This document shows, in pieces, positions 42,894-54,417 of a stretch of 64,000 nt of DNA. The notes below the pieces were generated by a model. That model was not told the origin of the DNA. It worked only from the letters and a program-made list of their open reading frames with translations, and did not search any database. Location: the NCBI GenBank assembly GCA_015179045.1, contig WHUZ01000137.1, forward strand, positions 1-64,000, given 5' to 3'. Position 1 is the first letter of the stretch. Each line of letters begins with the position of its first letter. The stretch is from Kalaharituber pfeilii. Lineage: Eukaryota; Ascomycota; Pezizomycetes; Pezizales; Pezizaceae. The position numbers were made by a program, and so were the translations under genes.

Positions 42894-44090
42894 TACACGC
42901 TCATCCGCAGCCACCTTCCTCCGAGTTTGACTCTCCCACTTTCCTTCTGTGTCTCCAAGTATACCACCGCGGAACTAGTCTGCTTACCTTCCTCCACTAA
43001 GCTTGCCTTTCTCCGCAGCCATCCGATCCCTATGATCTTTCCGATGTCTTTGTTGGTGGCCTCCAACCATCTTCTAACGTTCCCCAAGTCTTTCGTCAGG
43101 GTTATGCCATGGACGACAATCCCATATTTCGTGGTGGTGTTGTCGGGCCTGGTTGGGGCGTGTGTGCTGGCTTTGGGGCGTGGAGGTGGGTTCTGGGGGC
43201 GGCGTGGAGATAAATTCCGGGAGCGGGGGGGGAGTGGGGGTGGGGGTCGGTGATTTCAGTGTTGTGGCAGGCGCGCTGCCTGCGTTTGGGGTGTCGACCG
43301 GGGGTGTTAAGGCGATCTTTGCCTCCTCATCGTTCAGCTGGCGCTTGATGGCGTATGTGTCCAGACTGCACGATGACTTTCCTTTGCGCTTCTTGTTCCC
43401 GATTGGCGGAGTGGGTCCGGGCCATTTCATCGTCCATACCTTGCATCTTTCTAGTACGTGTGCTGTGGCCTCCTCCCCTTCCCCGCACCACCTGTACTCC
43501 GGTCCATCTGTCTTTCCCAGCCCGTATCTCCAGTGTCGCAGGCCCTTACCCCCCAGGAGGCCTGCTAGGGTCGATACCCTGTATCCCAATCTTTGCAGTG
43601 GCCTGTAACTCATGCCTAGCCTGTTTCTTTCCTCCGCCCTCCAGGCCCTGGCACGTTGTCGGAGTCCCGCCTCCGTGATTACCTCGTCTTGGTATTGTAG
43701 AAAGGCACCCGTTTTGGCTGCCTTGTCGGCTTCCGCGTTTCCCTTCACCCTTATGACCCTTTACCCACATTACCGCCACGCCTACGTCTCCTCTCGCGGT
43801 CCTAGCTTCCCATGCTTCTCTGACCATCTGTGCCGCGCCCTCATGTGTGGGCTTGCCTTCGGCGATTTTATTTAGCTTGGATATCGCCGACTTGGAGTCA
43901 GATATTATGAGTATCTCTCCCTCCTGTGTTTCAAGAGCCTGGCCTATGGCTATTAGTTCCGCGTCGTTGACAGTCGACCGTGTGCCCAGGTGCGTTGAGG
44001 TTCTGACTCCCTTGTTGTATATGCCGGCTCCTGTCCACCCCTCGATTTGGCTGCCCTCTGTGTATGCGCTCGCCCGCCCTTCATCCTCTG

Positions 44091-44667
44091 GAATTGCAAC
44101 AACCAAAAAGCTGGGAAAGGTTAGGGAGGGACTGGATAGAGAAGGCGAACCCATGGATGAGGAGCATAGTTGCAGCCCGATGGTTGTTGAAGAAGGAGAG
44201 GAGGGAAGGGGAGAAGACCAGCTCGGTAGTAATCTACCTAAAAGAGGAAGTAGAATCAGATGGTCAAATACTAGCGAAGGTAAGGTTGTCGGGGAGATGG
44301 CTGCACTCGGAATTGTACGAGTGGAATAGAATGGGTACAAGAGAAAAGGGAAAAGCGCCCGAGGACAGGATGGAGGTGGATGGGGAAGGAGGGGGAGGGG
44401 GAGCTGAAGAGGAGTGGCCAGTGTCGCATTGGTAAAGCCTCTTCAGCTGTCATGATGCTTCCTATATTCACCACAATGTCTTGCCTCGGGCCTGTAAGAG
44501 AAAACAGGGTTGTTCTTGTTTCTTATTCTAGTTATATAGGGGACGTTTGTGTAGGTAGTTGCACAGGTGCCTGTCTCCGGGCCATAAGGACTTCGGTCCA
44601 GGGACCCTGCCATGGCGAACAGCTGCAAGCGGGATTACGTGAGTTTTTTATTTAAAAAAAAAAAAAA
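44091..44667 (+). mobile_element. Family-2 LINE, 5'-truncated (577 bp), inside LINE
   Basis: Encodes a gag-like segment (SIVAARWLLKKERREGEKTS, SVVIYL, VRLSGRWLHSELYEW), then a 3' UTR with GTGCCTGTCTCCGGGCCATA and the family-2 tail with poly(A). Its flanks CCTTCATCCTCTG and CCCTCATCCTCCG (44078-44090 and 44668-44680) match at 11 of 13, a partly decayed duplication. It splits the host RNase H just before YTEGSQI. Confidence 0.85.
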
Positions 44668-45579
44668 CCCTCATCCTCCGCGTCGGCGATGGCCCTCTCC
44701 CATTCTTCCTTCTCGGAGTCTGCCGGGAGCGTAGGTAGCACCGCTAAGGTGAGGGTCTCGGGTGTTTAGGGTGCCCCTCAGGTATTTGTGATCGGCTTCT
44801 TCGTCTTTTATTTCTTGCTGGAATCTTAGCGCTCTCGCCTCTAATCTTACGCGTTCGCGTTCTGTGAAGGTTTGTATCGATTCCAGGTTGGCTATTCCTT
44901 CGACCACCTCCCGTCGTGTGATCCCGTGATTTCTCGTGCGATGGTGTATTGCCACTTTTCGAGGTCCCTCGTCTTGGTCTCTTCTGAGGTACCCCGTACA
45001 TAGTCTTTCCACGCCCAGCAACCCTAGGTGGCTATATTTCGGGCCGCGCTGGTGTATACTGTAGCTGGCGTCTTTTTGCTGGTGTCATTCGTGTTACTCT
45101 TGAGGTTACACTCCAGGCTGCTTTGCCGAGATGTAGCCTTTTCCTGCGGTGTTCGTTGAATTTTAGTTCCCAGTCTACATATAGTTCTGTGAGTCAGTAG
45201 GCTGGGCCTTTGGTCCCTATGATTAGTGTTTCCGACTTGTTTGGGTCGAGGTCGTATCCTTCTGATGCTGCTTCTACTGCTAGGGCCTCCCTGTGACTTT
45301 TTATAGCCCGGCGTAACTTGGGTAGGGATTTACTGGAAATCACGCTGTGGAAGTCGTCGACATATGAACATGTAAATCCTCTTTGGTCTGCTTTTTCGGC
45401 CGTTGGTGCTATTCCTGTCAGAAATAGAACTGGGGATAGGGGAGAGCCCTGTGGTGTGCCGTCTGTCATTAATCCCGTGGCCCTCTTCTGTCCGTCCCAG
45501 TGCAGGTTAAAGTCGTTGTGTTGCAGGAATGCCTCCACAAACGCTGCCAGGTTGGTATCGACCTTCTGTATCCGCGCGA

Positions 45580-45725
45580 TTTTTTTTTTTTTTTTTTTTT
45601 TTTTTTATATCATTACTCGCGTGCCGCCCTACGGGCTATGGCGAGGTTCTTATTAAAGACTAAAAGGGAAAGAGTGACATTACATACATGTGGGACCCGC
45701 GGTGCTGCTACATGATGCGGGAAGT
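45580..45725 (-). mobile_element. Family-1 LINE tail (146 bp) inside LINE
   Basis: Exact 12-bp duplication GTATCCGCGCGA (45568-45579 and 45726-45737). It contains the family-1 tail plus about 75 bp of 3' UTR including CATGATGCGGG, the same 3' UTR as the 42.6-kb LINE. Confidence 0.93.
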
Positions 45726-47740
45726 GTATCCGCGCGAGCACTTTCTCCCTTCTCAGAAAATTGAAGGCTGATTTAATGTCGTCCCCCACAATTGCCGTCC
45801 ATTCATCCCTGTCTAGTCTGTTTTTGACTTCCTTGAGTACCTGCCTCCGCAGGTTTTCGGCCCCCCTGGTGTGGTCCTCTTCCTAGCTGGGTGTCCTGGA
45901 ATTCCTAGCTGGGTGTCCTGGAAGAGGGAGTCGTGTGGTCGCACGTCTGCGATGACCTTCTGTTCTAGTTTGGCTACTGTGTTCATCAGGGTGATCGGTC
46001 TCCAGCTTCTGATGTCCTCTCGCGGCTTCCCTTTCTTTAGGATCATGACGACGCCGAAGCCTCTCGCGACGTCCTATTCTCCGTTGATGTAGTCAACTAT
46101 TTTTTCCCTTACTGTCTCCTATAAGGTCGTGCCTTTCATGAGTTTCAGGAGTCCGTATTGGATGCCATCGGGGCCCGGCGCTGATCTCGACTCCATTTTG
46201 GCTAGGGCCCGGTCTACGGCCCTCCTCGCCTTTTCTCAGTCGATGAGTATGCCTCTTGGTTTTGTTGCTGTGGTCGGATCTGCCTGTCATATAGTTATGA
46301 AGTTACGTTGTATGAGGGCTTCCGCTATTTCTTTGTCCGTTCCTTTGATGCCCATTCGGTCCCTCTGCCGAATGGGGTCCCGAGCGAGTCTGAAGATGTC
46401 CCATGGCGACTGTATCCTTTCTTCTTTTAGGAATTCTTCCCACTATGTCTTTTTCTTTTCCCGTATGAACTCTCTCAGGATACGCCTCACCTTGGTCCTG
46501 TTTTCGTTGGATGCGCCACTATCTTTCCTGAGTATCCTCCGTGTGATCTTCCTGGCTTCCTTGACCTCCTTGTCGAACCATCTTTTGGTTCTCTTGGTGA
46601 TCCGGGCTGGCTTTGTGAATCTCTCGCGCAGGTCACATAACATTTGGTACTCGTCCGTGTCTCCTGCTAGTGGTATGTCCCCCATTTCTCCCAGTCTGTT
46701 GTCTTGATCACTGTGTTCCTCTCTTTTGTCGTTATGTTCAGTCTGCCTTTGACCATTGCGTGGTCCGAACCCGCGATCCATGATATCGCCGTTCCCTGCC
46801 AGTCTCCGGGCCTTGAGAAGACCAGGTCTAGCGTGGCCGTTCTGGTTTGTCCGTCCACAACCCGGGTCCATGTTATCGTGTGTCTCTTTAATTGTTGCGT
46901 TAGGCCCCAGTTTTCCGTAGTCTCCTTCAGTATGGTCCCTCGTCGGTCCTGCGTTTTTGACCATTCTCTGTGGTGGCTGTTGCAGTCCCCAATGATTAGG
47001 TCGGTGGGCCCGATGTCCTCTAGTTCCTTTTCTATGTCTGCTTCGCTGTTCTAGTATACCCCTGTGATCCTCCTCCCTTTCATCTGAACTGTTACGTGCC
47101 CGTCCTTCCCATCCACCTTTATGCTGTTCAACTTACCCTTCCTTATGTAGGCCACAACTTTTCGGTCCTCCGTTGGTATATATGTTGTTGCGTATGCTGG
47201 GTGAAATGTCGTCCCCCGTCCCGGTGCCTTCCAGTTTTCTCCGATGAAAAGAATGTCTACTCCTTCACCTGCCGCCTCTTGTAACGCGAGGTCCGTCCCC
47301 AGCACCGACCTCCCCACATTCTGGTATGCGACTGTGATCATGATCGGTCGCTGCGCTGTGGTGCCCCCTGGGGTCGTGGTTTCACTCTCGTGCAGTCTGG
47401 GTGGTGATCCCCCAGTCTGCCGCAGCAGAGGCATGTTTGTTTGAAGCCTCCGTTCAAGTTACAAACTTCGGTGGCCTCCTTTCGTCGCGGTGAGCTTTTC
47501 AGCCATTCTGGTAGGCTCCGTTGTCTTGGAATCCATTCGATGACCTGCCCCACTTGAAAGTGTTGGCAGTATCCGTCTGTGGCTGTGTAATTGAATCTTC
47601 TTGCTTTCCCAGTGTTTTCCGGTACGAGAGCGGACCGCAGGTCGTGGCGACGACGACGGAATGGTGTAAAGGCACACTTGGCATGGATAGCACGTGGAGA
47701 TAGCGGCAGCACGTGAGGTGTTCATGGATATGATATCATA

Positions 47741-48459
47741 TCTGTATTGTAGCACATACAATCAACAATCTTCACTTCTCTTTTCTTTTGGCGCCCACGC
47801 TTTCGCACTCGCATTTGGTCGTACATTCGTTCCGCCAGTTCCCACCGCTCTGGTCCATCGAAAGGCAGTAGTGGATACTATCTGTCTAGCTTACAACGTT
47901 AAGGCCTAAACGTCAGAAAATGTCAAGGGGATGCTGTGGACTCTATAAATCAAACCATGGTTGTGGAATACTATGGTGTATCGAGTCATGAGCCACCCCT
48001 TTTTTTTGTCCGTATGCAGCCCTTCTGGACTAGGACGAAACACGACTAACGTGTATGAAAGAGAGGCTATGTAGCTAGGTACATGAGTGACACAACCCCT
48101 ACCGCCCCCTACCACTGCCACTCAGAGTAGAGCCTCAGCTGCCGCTTCTACGAACCCCTTAATCCCGTCAGCTTCTTCTTTCTTCGGAGTCGGCGAAATT
48201 CCTCGGTTCCTCCCATGTCGGATCCTCGCCCCGCCATCACTGACACCTATCCAGTACGCTGCCGCCGCCTCCGTATCTTTATACCGTCTGCATTGCGGTT
48301 TTCTTCAACCAGTTACTCCAGGGTCTCTTCCCTGTTAACAAGTGGCTATAGGTAAGTCGTCCCGTCCCCCGCCTACAACTGCCCAGGGTTACGGTAACTT
48401 CACCATTTATTCCTGCTGTACCCGTGTGTCATCACCGTTTCAGGTGCCCCCTCTGTTTT
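47741..48459. other. No gene recognised
   Basis: Contains short frames without clear family. The minus strand 48100-48450 may be diverged LINE sequence (WEEPRNFADSEE), but this is not firm. Confidence 0.35.
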
Positions 48460-48690
48460 GAACTCCTCCTAGTAAAGTGGGTCGGCCCCAACTTTAGCTG
48501 CCCTTTACGTCTGCCCTCTCGTTCCCCTCAATACCCCGATGTCCCTTCACCCATACCCCTAGCTCTGCCTCCATGCCTCTCGGTGCTTTCCTAAGTCGGC
48601 CGGCCGCTTTGGATGATATCCATACTACCCTTCCATCAAGTTGCGGACGACGTTCACGCAATAGTGGCTATCTGAGGCAGTGTCCCCAAC
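48460..48690 (-). pseudogene. LINE RNase H fragment
   Basis: Minus strand reads ISSKAAGRLRKAPRGMEAEL, then GVWVKGHRGIEGNERADVKG and a stop. This is the final motif (KGHxGxxGNExAD) of a LINE RNase H domain. Stops upstream show decay. Confidence 0.65.
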
Positions 48691-49237
48691 GGGCCATAGA
48701 AATCTAGGCCCGGGCCGGTCCAGGCAGCCTGAATGTTTCAGGCCGCTCCAGGCCATTCAGGCCATTCAGATTGCAGTGGTGAGTTAAGTTATATAGTAGC
48801 TATAGACAGAACGTACTCTAACTTATACATATACCTCATTCTCTAATGATTTGGATTTCGCTTGCAGATTTTGCACCGCCAGTGTCGCTTTCCATTATCA
48901 TGCACTGGTTCACCATGCTGCGAGATCCAACTTCGTCGCACCAGATTGTTGTAGCCCAAATTCCAGAAGACTCGATTTCGACATCAGGTTGACTGCAGGG
49001 AATTGCCGATGCAAGATCAAAACTTGAAATGCACTATCGAGGGAGAAGAAAGATCACTGAAGGAGTCGTCATCAAGAATGTCTCCGGTACCGGTAGTTGG
49101 AATATCTGTCTCCATCCTGTACTAATAAAGGACATTAATATACTGTCAAGCGATACTTAAAGTTACTCCTGAATACCTGCTAAAAGCGCTACTCAATAAA
49201 AAGTCTAGATCACTATCCGAGGATATAGAAAGCTTTA
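48691..49237. other. No gene recognised
   Basis: A GC-rich patch with repeated CAGGCC and CATTCAGGC motifs lies at about 48705-48775. The rest is featureless. Confidence 0.4.
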
Positions 49238-49400
49238 CAGTCAAACTTCTCATATTGGATCCTGTCATATTGGATAACCCGTCTTATTGGATTAACTTTG
49301 CTGGCCCAAACCAATTGGGTGAGTGGGGATCATTGGATATTCTGTCTTATTGGATAAAACCCGCCGGTCCCGCCCTTATCCAATATAACAGGTTTGACTG
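49238..49400. mobile_element. pogo/mariner-type MITE (163 bp)
   Basis: Inverted ends CAGTCAAAC... and ...GTTTGACTG, with ATATTGGAT and ATCCAATAT blocks inside, and TA on both sides (49236-49237 and 49401-49402). The TA duplication and CAGT-like ends fit Tc1/mariner-pogo. No transposase. Confidence 0.88.
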
Positions 49401-49402
49401 TA

Positions 49403-49750
49403 ATTCGTGGAGGAGGAAGATCAGTGGTAAGGAGATGTTGAGCTTTGGGTAGAAAGAGATGATTGTTATTCCTTCGTAGAGAGAGTAGCCAAAGTAATAC
49501 ACCTATATACATAGAGCATGAGGTTGCTCTCGGGCCCTTACCACCCTTTATCACGGACCTCTCTGATATCCGACACCTCCGACATTACTGTAGATCTCTA
49601 ACAGGAGACGCAATGCGCCTGTGGAGAGGTGTGGAGTGCTGAGCACATGGTATTCAGGTGTGCTAGGCTGGGGCGGCCAGAGGAAGGATAAAGATGGGGT
49701 GCAAGCCACCTGGCAATCCTGGGAGGACCTAGAGGAGAAAAGGTGGAAGC
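49403..49750. other. No gene recognised; possible LINE scrap
   Basis: The + strand around 49610-49760 reads CGECWSAEHMVFRCARLGRP and WKQEVVDF, which resembles a LINE C-terminal finger (CxxxxxxxHxxxxC). This is weak evidence for another LINE fragment. Confidence 0.35.
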
Positions 49751-49763
49751 AAGAAGTCGTGGA

Positions 49764-49822
49764 TTTTTTTTTTTTTTATATATATATCAATACTCGCGTG
49801 CCGCCCTAAGGGCTATGGCGAG
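49764..49822 (-). mobile_element. Micro-retroposon, family 1
   Basis: Minus strand CTCGCCATAGCCCTTAGGG... with poly(A). Duplication AAGAAGTCGTGGA / AAGAAGGCGTGGA (49751-49763 and 49823-49835, one mismatch). Confidence 0.88.
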
Positions 49823-49906
49823 AAGAAGGCGTGGAGGGCGATCCAGTCGAGTACTGGTTTGCCTGCCTCGATCTGGGGTAGCCGGGGACAAGGGGTACTG
49901 AGTGCT

Positions 49907-49944
49907 GACGCGGGGTCACGTGAAAAAAAAAAAAAAAAAAAAAA
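49907..49944 (+). mobile_element. Micro-retroposon, family 2, ~16 bp of tail
   Basis: GACGCGGGGTCACGTG plus 22 A, flanked by the 7-bp duplication GAGTGCT (49900-49906 and 49945-49951). Only the extreme 3' end of the tail is present. Confidence 0.75.
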
Positions 49945-50010
49945 GAGTGCTCGAGGGGTATGTAGAATTTGTAGTTAGTTGTTTCTAACCCGACCCGGGT
50001 ATATGGGTCC

Positions 50011-50070
50011 CTGCCATAGTGGTAGCCTGTATGCAGGGTTACGTGACTCCACCAGAAAAAAAGAAAGATG
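50011..50070 (+). mobile_element. Family-2 variant tail (GGTAGC type)
   Basis: GTCCCTGCCATAGTGGTAGC, CTGTATGCAGGGTTACGTGA, then an A-rich end. No clear duplication. Same variant as 32140 and 39481. Confidence 0.5.
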
Positions 50071-51114
50071 AAGAGTACTGCACCCAAGATATAAAGGCAA
50101 CACGTCCTCTTTAGTGAAGACTTTTCCACCAAACACCACTCCACTGAGCTCGAGATAAGATTTATAACTAATCTACTAGCTTAATCTATACTAATATCTC
50201 TACTACTAGAAAACTTAAAAGAATTTTACTAATTCTAATACTAGCTATATACTACTAAAAATTAATCTTTCAAAGTTTAAAAAGGACTAGAAATCAGTCA
50301 ATAATTGTTACTATAAGCTTTAATTATATTTTCAAATAACAAATATTTAATATAACTAAATATTCTTATATAATATTTGAAAAACAAAGTAGAGGCCACA
50401 AATGCAGCAGAAGTTTTTTCCTGAATTTACATTGATAAATTTGTAATAATGCATATAAACAAACCTGATGAATGATAGAGTGCCATGAAACTACCTATTT
50501 TCGCTTTCCAATACTGCAGGAATCATATCAATCGGATAGGAATTCAAAGTGTAGCATTACTTTGAGGTTGTTGAGTTTTTTTTTATATAGCAGAATATGA
50601 TAAAACTTGCTTAGAGTGGATGCTTGTTATTCGCAAGTGTATCTTCATTACACTTCTGTGGACCGCAAATCAGCGGCTTGGCCTTTACGCAATCCCTGTT
50701 ACCTCCAGATTTTAATATCGACAAAGGCGGAGGATTCCGGATATCTCTGTCTATATAGATACCACTGTGAAATTTTGCACAGAGCAAGAGAAATACCTAG
50801 GGTATATCTAGTAACATTCCCATCGTCGCTTAGTGCATAGAAATATGCATATGATTATTGTTACCCTATAGAAATATAGAAGCGCAGCAAAAATTCAATA
50901 CATTGTCTATTGTACTGTAGCAAGGTACTTATAGTAGTGACTTTCCAGTGGTCAGTAATGAATTGCGCATCCCCATAACAACTAAGTTCTAGTGGCAGTT
51001 TAACACTAAGGGCGCTGTGCTATTCTATCATAGCAGGCAGTAACTCGCTTATCAATTATACCAATAGCAATGGCACGCTAGCCTATACTTAAATTTGGTG
51101 GCACCAGGAGGTAC
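50071..51114. other. No gene recognised
   Basis: Very AT-rich between 50150 and 50500. No coding signature. Confidence 0.45.
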
Positions 51115-51940
51115 CTAGTGGTATTTAAGCTGAGGCAGTGTTCTTATGTGGGCTGTGCCGGCCCATCCACTGAAGAATTGGCCAGTTCGCCGCAGGCCGC
51201 AATATCCTCCACACCTCGCACCTGGCCCAGATGTGTGCCATTTGTCTCCTCTTCCATCCCACACCACCTGCATTCTCTTCAGTTATCTCCTATGTACCTA
51301 TAACCACACCATAGCCTACAAGGTGGCATGCGAGTAATGGGAAAAAAAAAAAAAAAAAAAAAACTGCATTCCGGGCTATCTGCCTTGCCAACTTCGTGTC
51401 TCCATGCCCTGAGACCTTTTCCTCCCGTCAGGCCTCCAAAGGTGCATACCAAACTACCCATCTGTAAAGGTCTATAGTTCAAACCCAGTCTGTTCCTTTC
51501 CTGTGCGCGTTGCACTTTGGCTATCATTCGGATATGTTCCCGCCTCCATTACCATCTCGTCCTAGTAGGGGAGAAAAGTCGCCAGCCTCGCTGCCTAGTC
51601 CGCCTCTTCGTTGCCGTTCAGGCCCTTGAGTTGTTCACCTACAGCCACGTCTAGGGCCCCTTAGTTCGCCCCCCACTTCGCAAGCCTTCCAGCGTATATG
51701 GCTTGATCCATCAGGGGTCGGTTTCGCATCCGTGATGCTTCATAGTCTCCTGATCGCTACCGTGAGTACGATATGATCAGTAGCTAGATTTTGCTGTTCC
51801 CTCCTGCTGGTGGCCTACGCCTGCCCTGTATTCTATTCTGCTGCTATCCGTGTACACCGTTTTCCACCCTTCGTCCTCCACCTCCGCTATTACGCTATTG
51901 CAATCCTCCTTCTCCGCTGTAGATGTCAAAGAAGGAAGGA
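51115..51940 (-). pseudogene. LINE RNase H and finger remnant
   Basis: Minus strand: EVEDEGWKTVYTDSSRIEYR (RNase H first Asp) near 51800-51900; later RNRLGLNYRPLQ and GGLTGGKGLRAWRHEVGKAD; then, after an 88-bp insertion, MAHIWARCEVW. Many stops. Same order as in the large LINEs, so a 5'-truncated decayed copy. Confidence 0.7.
51276..51363 (+). mobile_element. Short retroposon, family 1 (88 bp)
   Basis: Begins TCTTCAGTTATCTCCTATG, then ACCATAGCCTACAAGGTGGC, GAGTAATGG and poly(A). Duplication CTGCATTC (51268-51275 and 51364-51371). It splits the finger of the host LINE fragment. Confidence 0.85.
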
Positions 51941-53314
51941 AGTACTGCCAGACAGAGGGGACCCAATCCTGAGTGTAGTCCTCTTGGACAGAGGGAATGG
52001 CACCTCTCAGTGACCAGACTCTCCTACTTGAGTAACCAACGGGTCTGCGGTAGAGCTCCAGTTTGGAAAGCCAGTGCTGCACATTCCAACCACTCAACCT
52101 AGCTGCTCTCACAACTGCCCACGAGGTTTGAACTGTCTCTCACCCTGGCACTTGCATATTAGGGCCAGTTCATTATTCTGGTAACAGAGAGTTGGGTGGT
52201 TTTAGGAGGTATGTCTACGAAGGGCATAAATACCGTCTCCGTCCTCGACATAACAGAAACCTGCCTACTCCCTTCCCGCCCATTCCAGCATCGCCACCAG
52301 TGGGTCTCCCTCCTCCTTTTTTGCTTCCCGGGGTTCTTTCACCGCTGCTCGGCCCTCTGGCCATTTTTGTCTCCATACTCGGCATTCTTCCCAGATGTGT
52401 GGCGCTGCCGTTTCTTCCCCTTCTCCGCACCATCGATACTCCGGGCTCCCCGCCTTGTTGATTCCGAATTTCCAGGCCCTGAGGCTTTTGCTTCCCAGTA
52501 ATCCTGCCAGCTAGGCTGTCAGTCTGCCTAGACGTTGCAGGGGCCTGTAGCTTAGTCCCAGTCTGTCTCTTTCGTTTGCTCTTCGTGCCCTAGCCTCCAT
52601 GCGCAGTCCGGCCTTTGTGATCTCTCGGTCTGGTAGGCATGAGGGCGCCAATTTTGGCTGTCCTGTCTGCTTTTTCGTTCCCTTCTAGGCCCACATAGCC
52701 TTTGATCCACATGACTGCCACGTCTAGCCCCCCCGTTGTATCCTGCTTTCGAAGCTCTCCTGACCATGTGCGCTGCCCCCCCGGTGTTTGTCGCCCTTCG
52801 GATATCGCTCGGAGGTTCTGGATAGCCACTTTGGAGTCTGTCAGCAGTAATATCTCCTCGTTTCCGTCCTCTAGGGCTTTTGCCATTGCGATTAGTTCTG
52901 CGTCGTTCACCGTGGCTCTCGCTCCTAGGTAGTGCGAGGTCGGTTTGTCCTTCCACAAGCCTATCCCGGTCTTCCCTGCTATTCGGCTGCCGTCGGGGTA
53001 GGTCGCCTTCCATCCCTGGTCCTCCTCCTCTTCAACTCTCTTCTCCCATTCGTATCTCTCTGCTCTGGCGTCCAGTGAGCTGAGTAGTGCCAGCAGGAGT
53101 GGCTCTTCCCAGTCTAGGGAGCCTTGGAGGTATGATGAGTCCTCTTCTTCCTGTTTTCCTGGAGTGGTGCCTCCCCTTGAAATCTCAGCGCTCGGGCTTC
53201 TACTCGCTGGGTCTCGCCCCACACGAATGTGTGTATAGATTCCAAGTTGCCTAGTCCTTCTGTGGTGACATCTCTCTGAGTTCCTTAGGGGGCTCCGGTG
53301 ATACGTTGCACTAT

Positions 53315-53377
53315 GCCCTGCCATGGCGATCAGCTGCAAGCGGGGTTACGTGATTTAAAAAAACAAAAAATAAAAAA
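53315..53377 (+). mobile_element. Micro-retroposon, family 2, inside LINE
   Basis: GCCCTGCCATGGCGATCAGC, GCGGGGTTACGTGATTT and A-rich tail. Duplication ACGTTGCACTAT / ACGTTGCGCTAT (53303-53314 and 53378-53389, one mismatch). Confidence 0.9.
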
Positions 53378-53894
53378 ACGTTGCGCTATAGTGTATTGCC
53401 ACTTTTCTAGCTCTGCTAGCTTGTGTTCTGGCGGTGCACCTCGGGCGTAATCCATCCAGGCCCAGCATCCCCATGTGGAGTGTAGAGGTGTTCTTGCTAT
53501 GCTCGTATACAGCTGTCTTCGTTTTACTAGATCCAGCCGTACTAGTCTGGGTGCTACCCCCCAGGCCGCCTTTCCTAGGTTTGGTCTTTTCCGGAAGTGT
53601 GTTGAGAATTTCAGCTCCCAGTCTAGTTGTAGGCCAGCCATCCTATACTCCGGTCCTTTGGGTTCCGAAGATGATTATCTCTCTTTTTTTTGAGTCTATC
53701 TCAAACCCCTCTTGTTGCGCTTCTTTCTTTAGCTGTTCCTGATGTACTCTTATGTCTCTCCGCAGCCGTGTGAGGTTCCTGTTTGATATGACGCTGTGAA
53801 AGTCATTGACATATGTTCGGGTGAAGTTTCTCTCACTCCAGGCGTTGGCTACTGGCTGTATGTGTATCAAGAAAAGGACCGGTGATAATGGTGA

Positions 53895-54417
53895 TGTCAT
53901 GCCGCAATAGGAATTAACAAGGATTAGTTCTTGGTAACTACCATGCAGCGATCGACCTGAACCACAGAATGCTCTCGAACCGCGCCACCCGCCATAGGCA
54001 GCGCCGCCAATGGCGATCGCTGAGCCGAACACCCACAGCTCTACAGCACTCTACATCATTCTACAGCATTCTACAGTACCTTTCCATGTCGTCATCTATG
54101 TTTCTATGTCGTCATGTTCAAGTCCATGAAGTATTCGTGTGAAAGTCATATCTCCTTACTCCTGTTCACTCTCTCTGATTCCTCGCCATAGCCCAAAAGG
54201 CGGCATGCGGGTAATGATATAAAAGAAAAAAAAGAAAAAAAATCACACTCTCTGATCTATATATACCCCTTCCACTCGCCTGTATGTAGTCCTCACTGGT
54301 CTAACGTACATTCATTCTCTCTTCCACCTTGCCTTGGCCCCTCTTTCTGCGTGCCTGCCGCCTCGTAGCACCCGCGATCGTTGTCTCCGTTCTACTGACC
54401 CCAGCGTCACCCTTACA
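53895..54417 (+). mobile_element. Solo LTR (523 bp) in the LINE reverse transcriptase
   Basis: Starts TGTCATGCC, ends CTTACA, with flanks GGTGA and GGCGA (5 bp, one mismatch). A TATATATACCCC box at about 54258 fits an LTR promoter. Removing it restores the RT motif PQG-SPLSP across the junction, so it is an insertion. Orientation is presumed + from the TATA box. Family not identified; unlike the LTRs at 28.5 kb. Confidence 0.75.
54180..54247 (+). mobile_element. Micro-retroposon, family 1, inside solo LTR
   Basis: CCTCGCCATAGCCCAAAAGG..., GGGTAATGATAT and A-rich tail. Exact 9-bp duplication CTCTCTGAT (54171-54179 and 54248-54256). Third level of nesting. Confidence 0.9.

Larger units (their letters stand above)
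42630..47740 (-). mobile_element. Tad1-like LINE, nearly complete ORF2, three nested insertions
   Basis: Reading on the minus strand from 47740: end of ORF1 with a zinc knuckle (CLCCGRLGDHHPDC); endonuclease (AYQNVGRSVLGTDLALQEAA, GENWKAPG, IIGDCNS, GSDHA near 46770); reverse transcriptase with TPQGSPLSP and an intact SYVDDFHSV (about 45360); RNase H (YTEGSQI, NDAELIA, SDSKSA, then GNAEADKAA); a CGEGEEATAHVLERC finger; a linker (YAIKRQLNDEEAK); and a gag-like block (WLEATNKDIGKIIGIGWLR, QTSSAVVYL, VKLGGRWLR). A 3' UTR and family-1 tail end in poly(T) at 42630. Frames are broken at several points. RT/EN/RNase H retrotransposition by target-primed reverse transcription is known for this clade. 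Nested insertions are at 42839-42893, 44091-44667 and 45580-45725. Because YVDD is intact it is younger or better preserved than the other two large copies. Confidence 0.85.

Noticed and set aside
46129..46707. Plus-strand frame of 192 codons, and similar frames at 57475-57981 and 57985-58536
   Set aside because: They are antisense to LINE ORF1/ORF2 segments that carry recognisable motifs on the minus strand.
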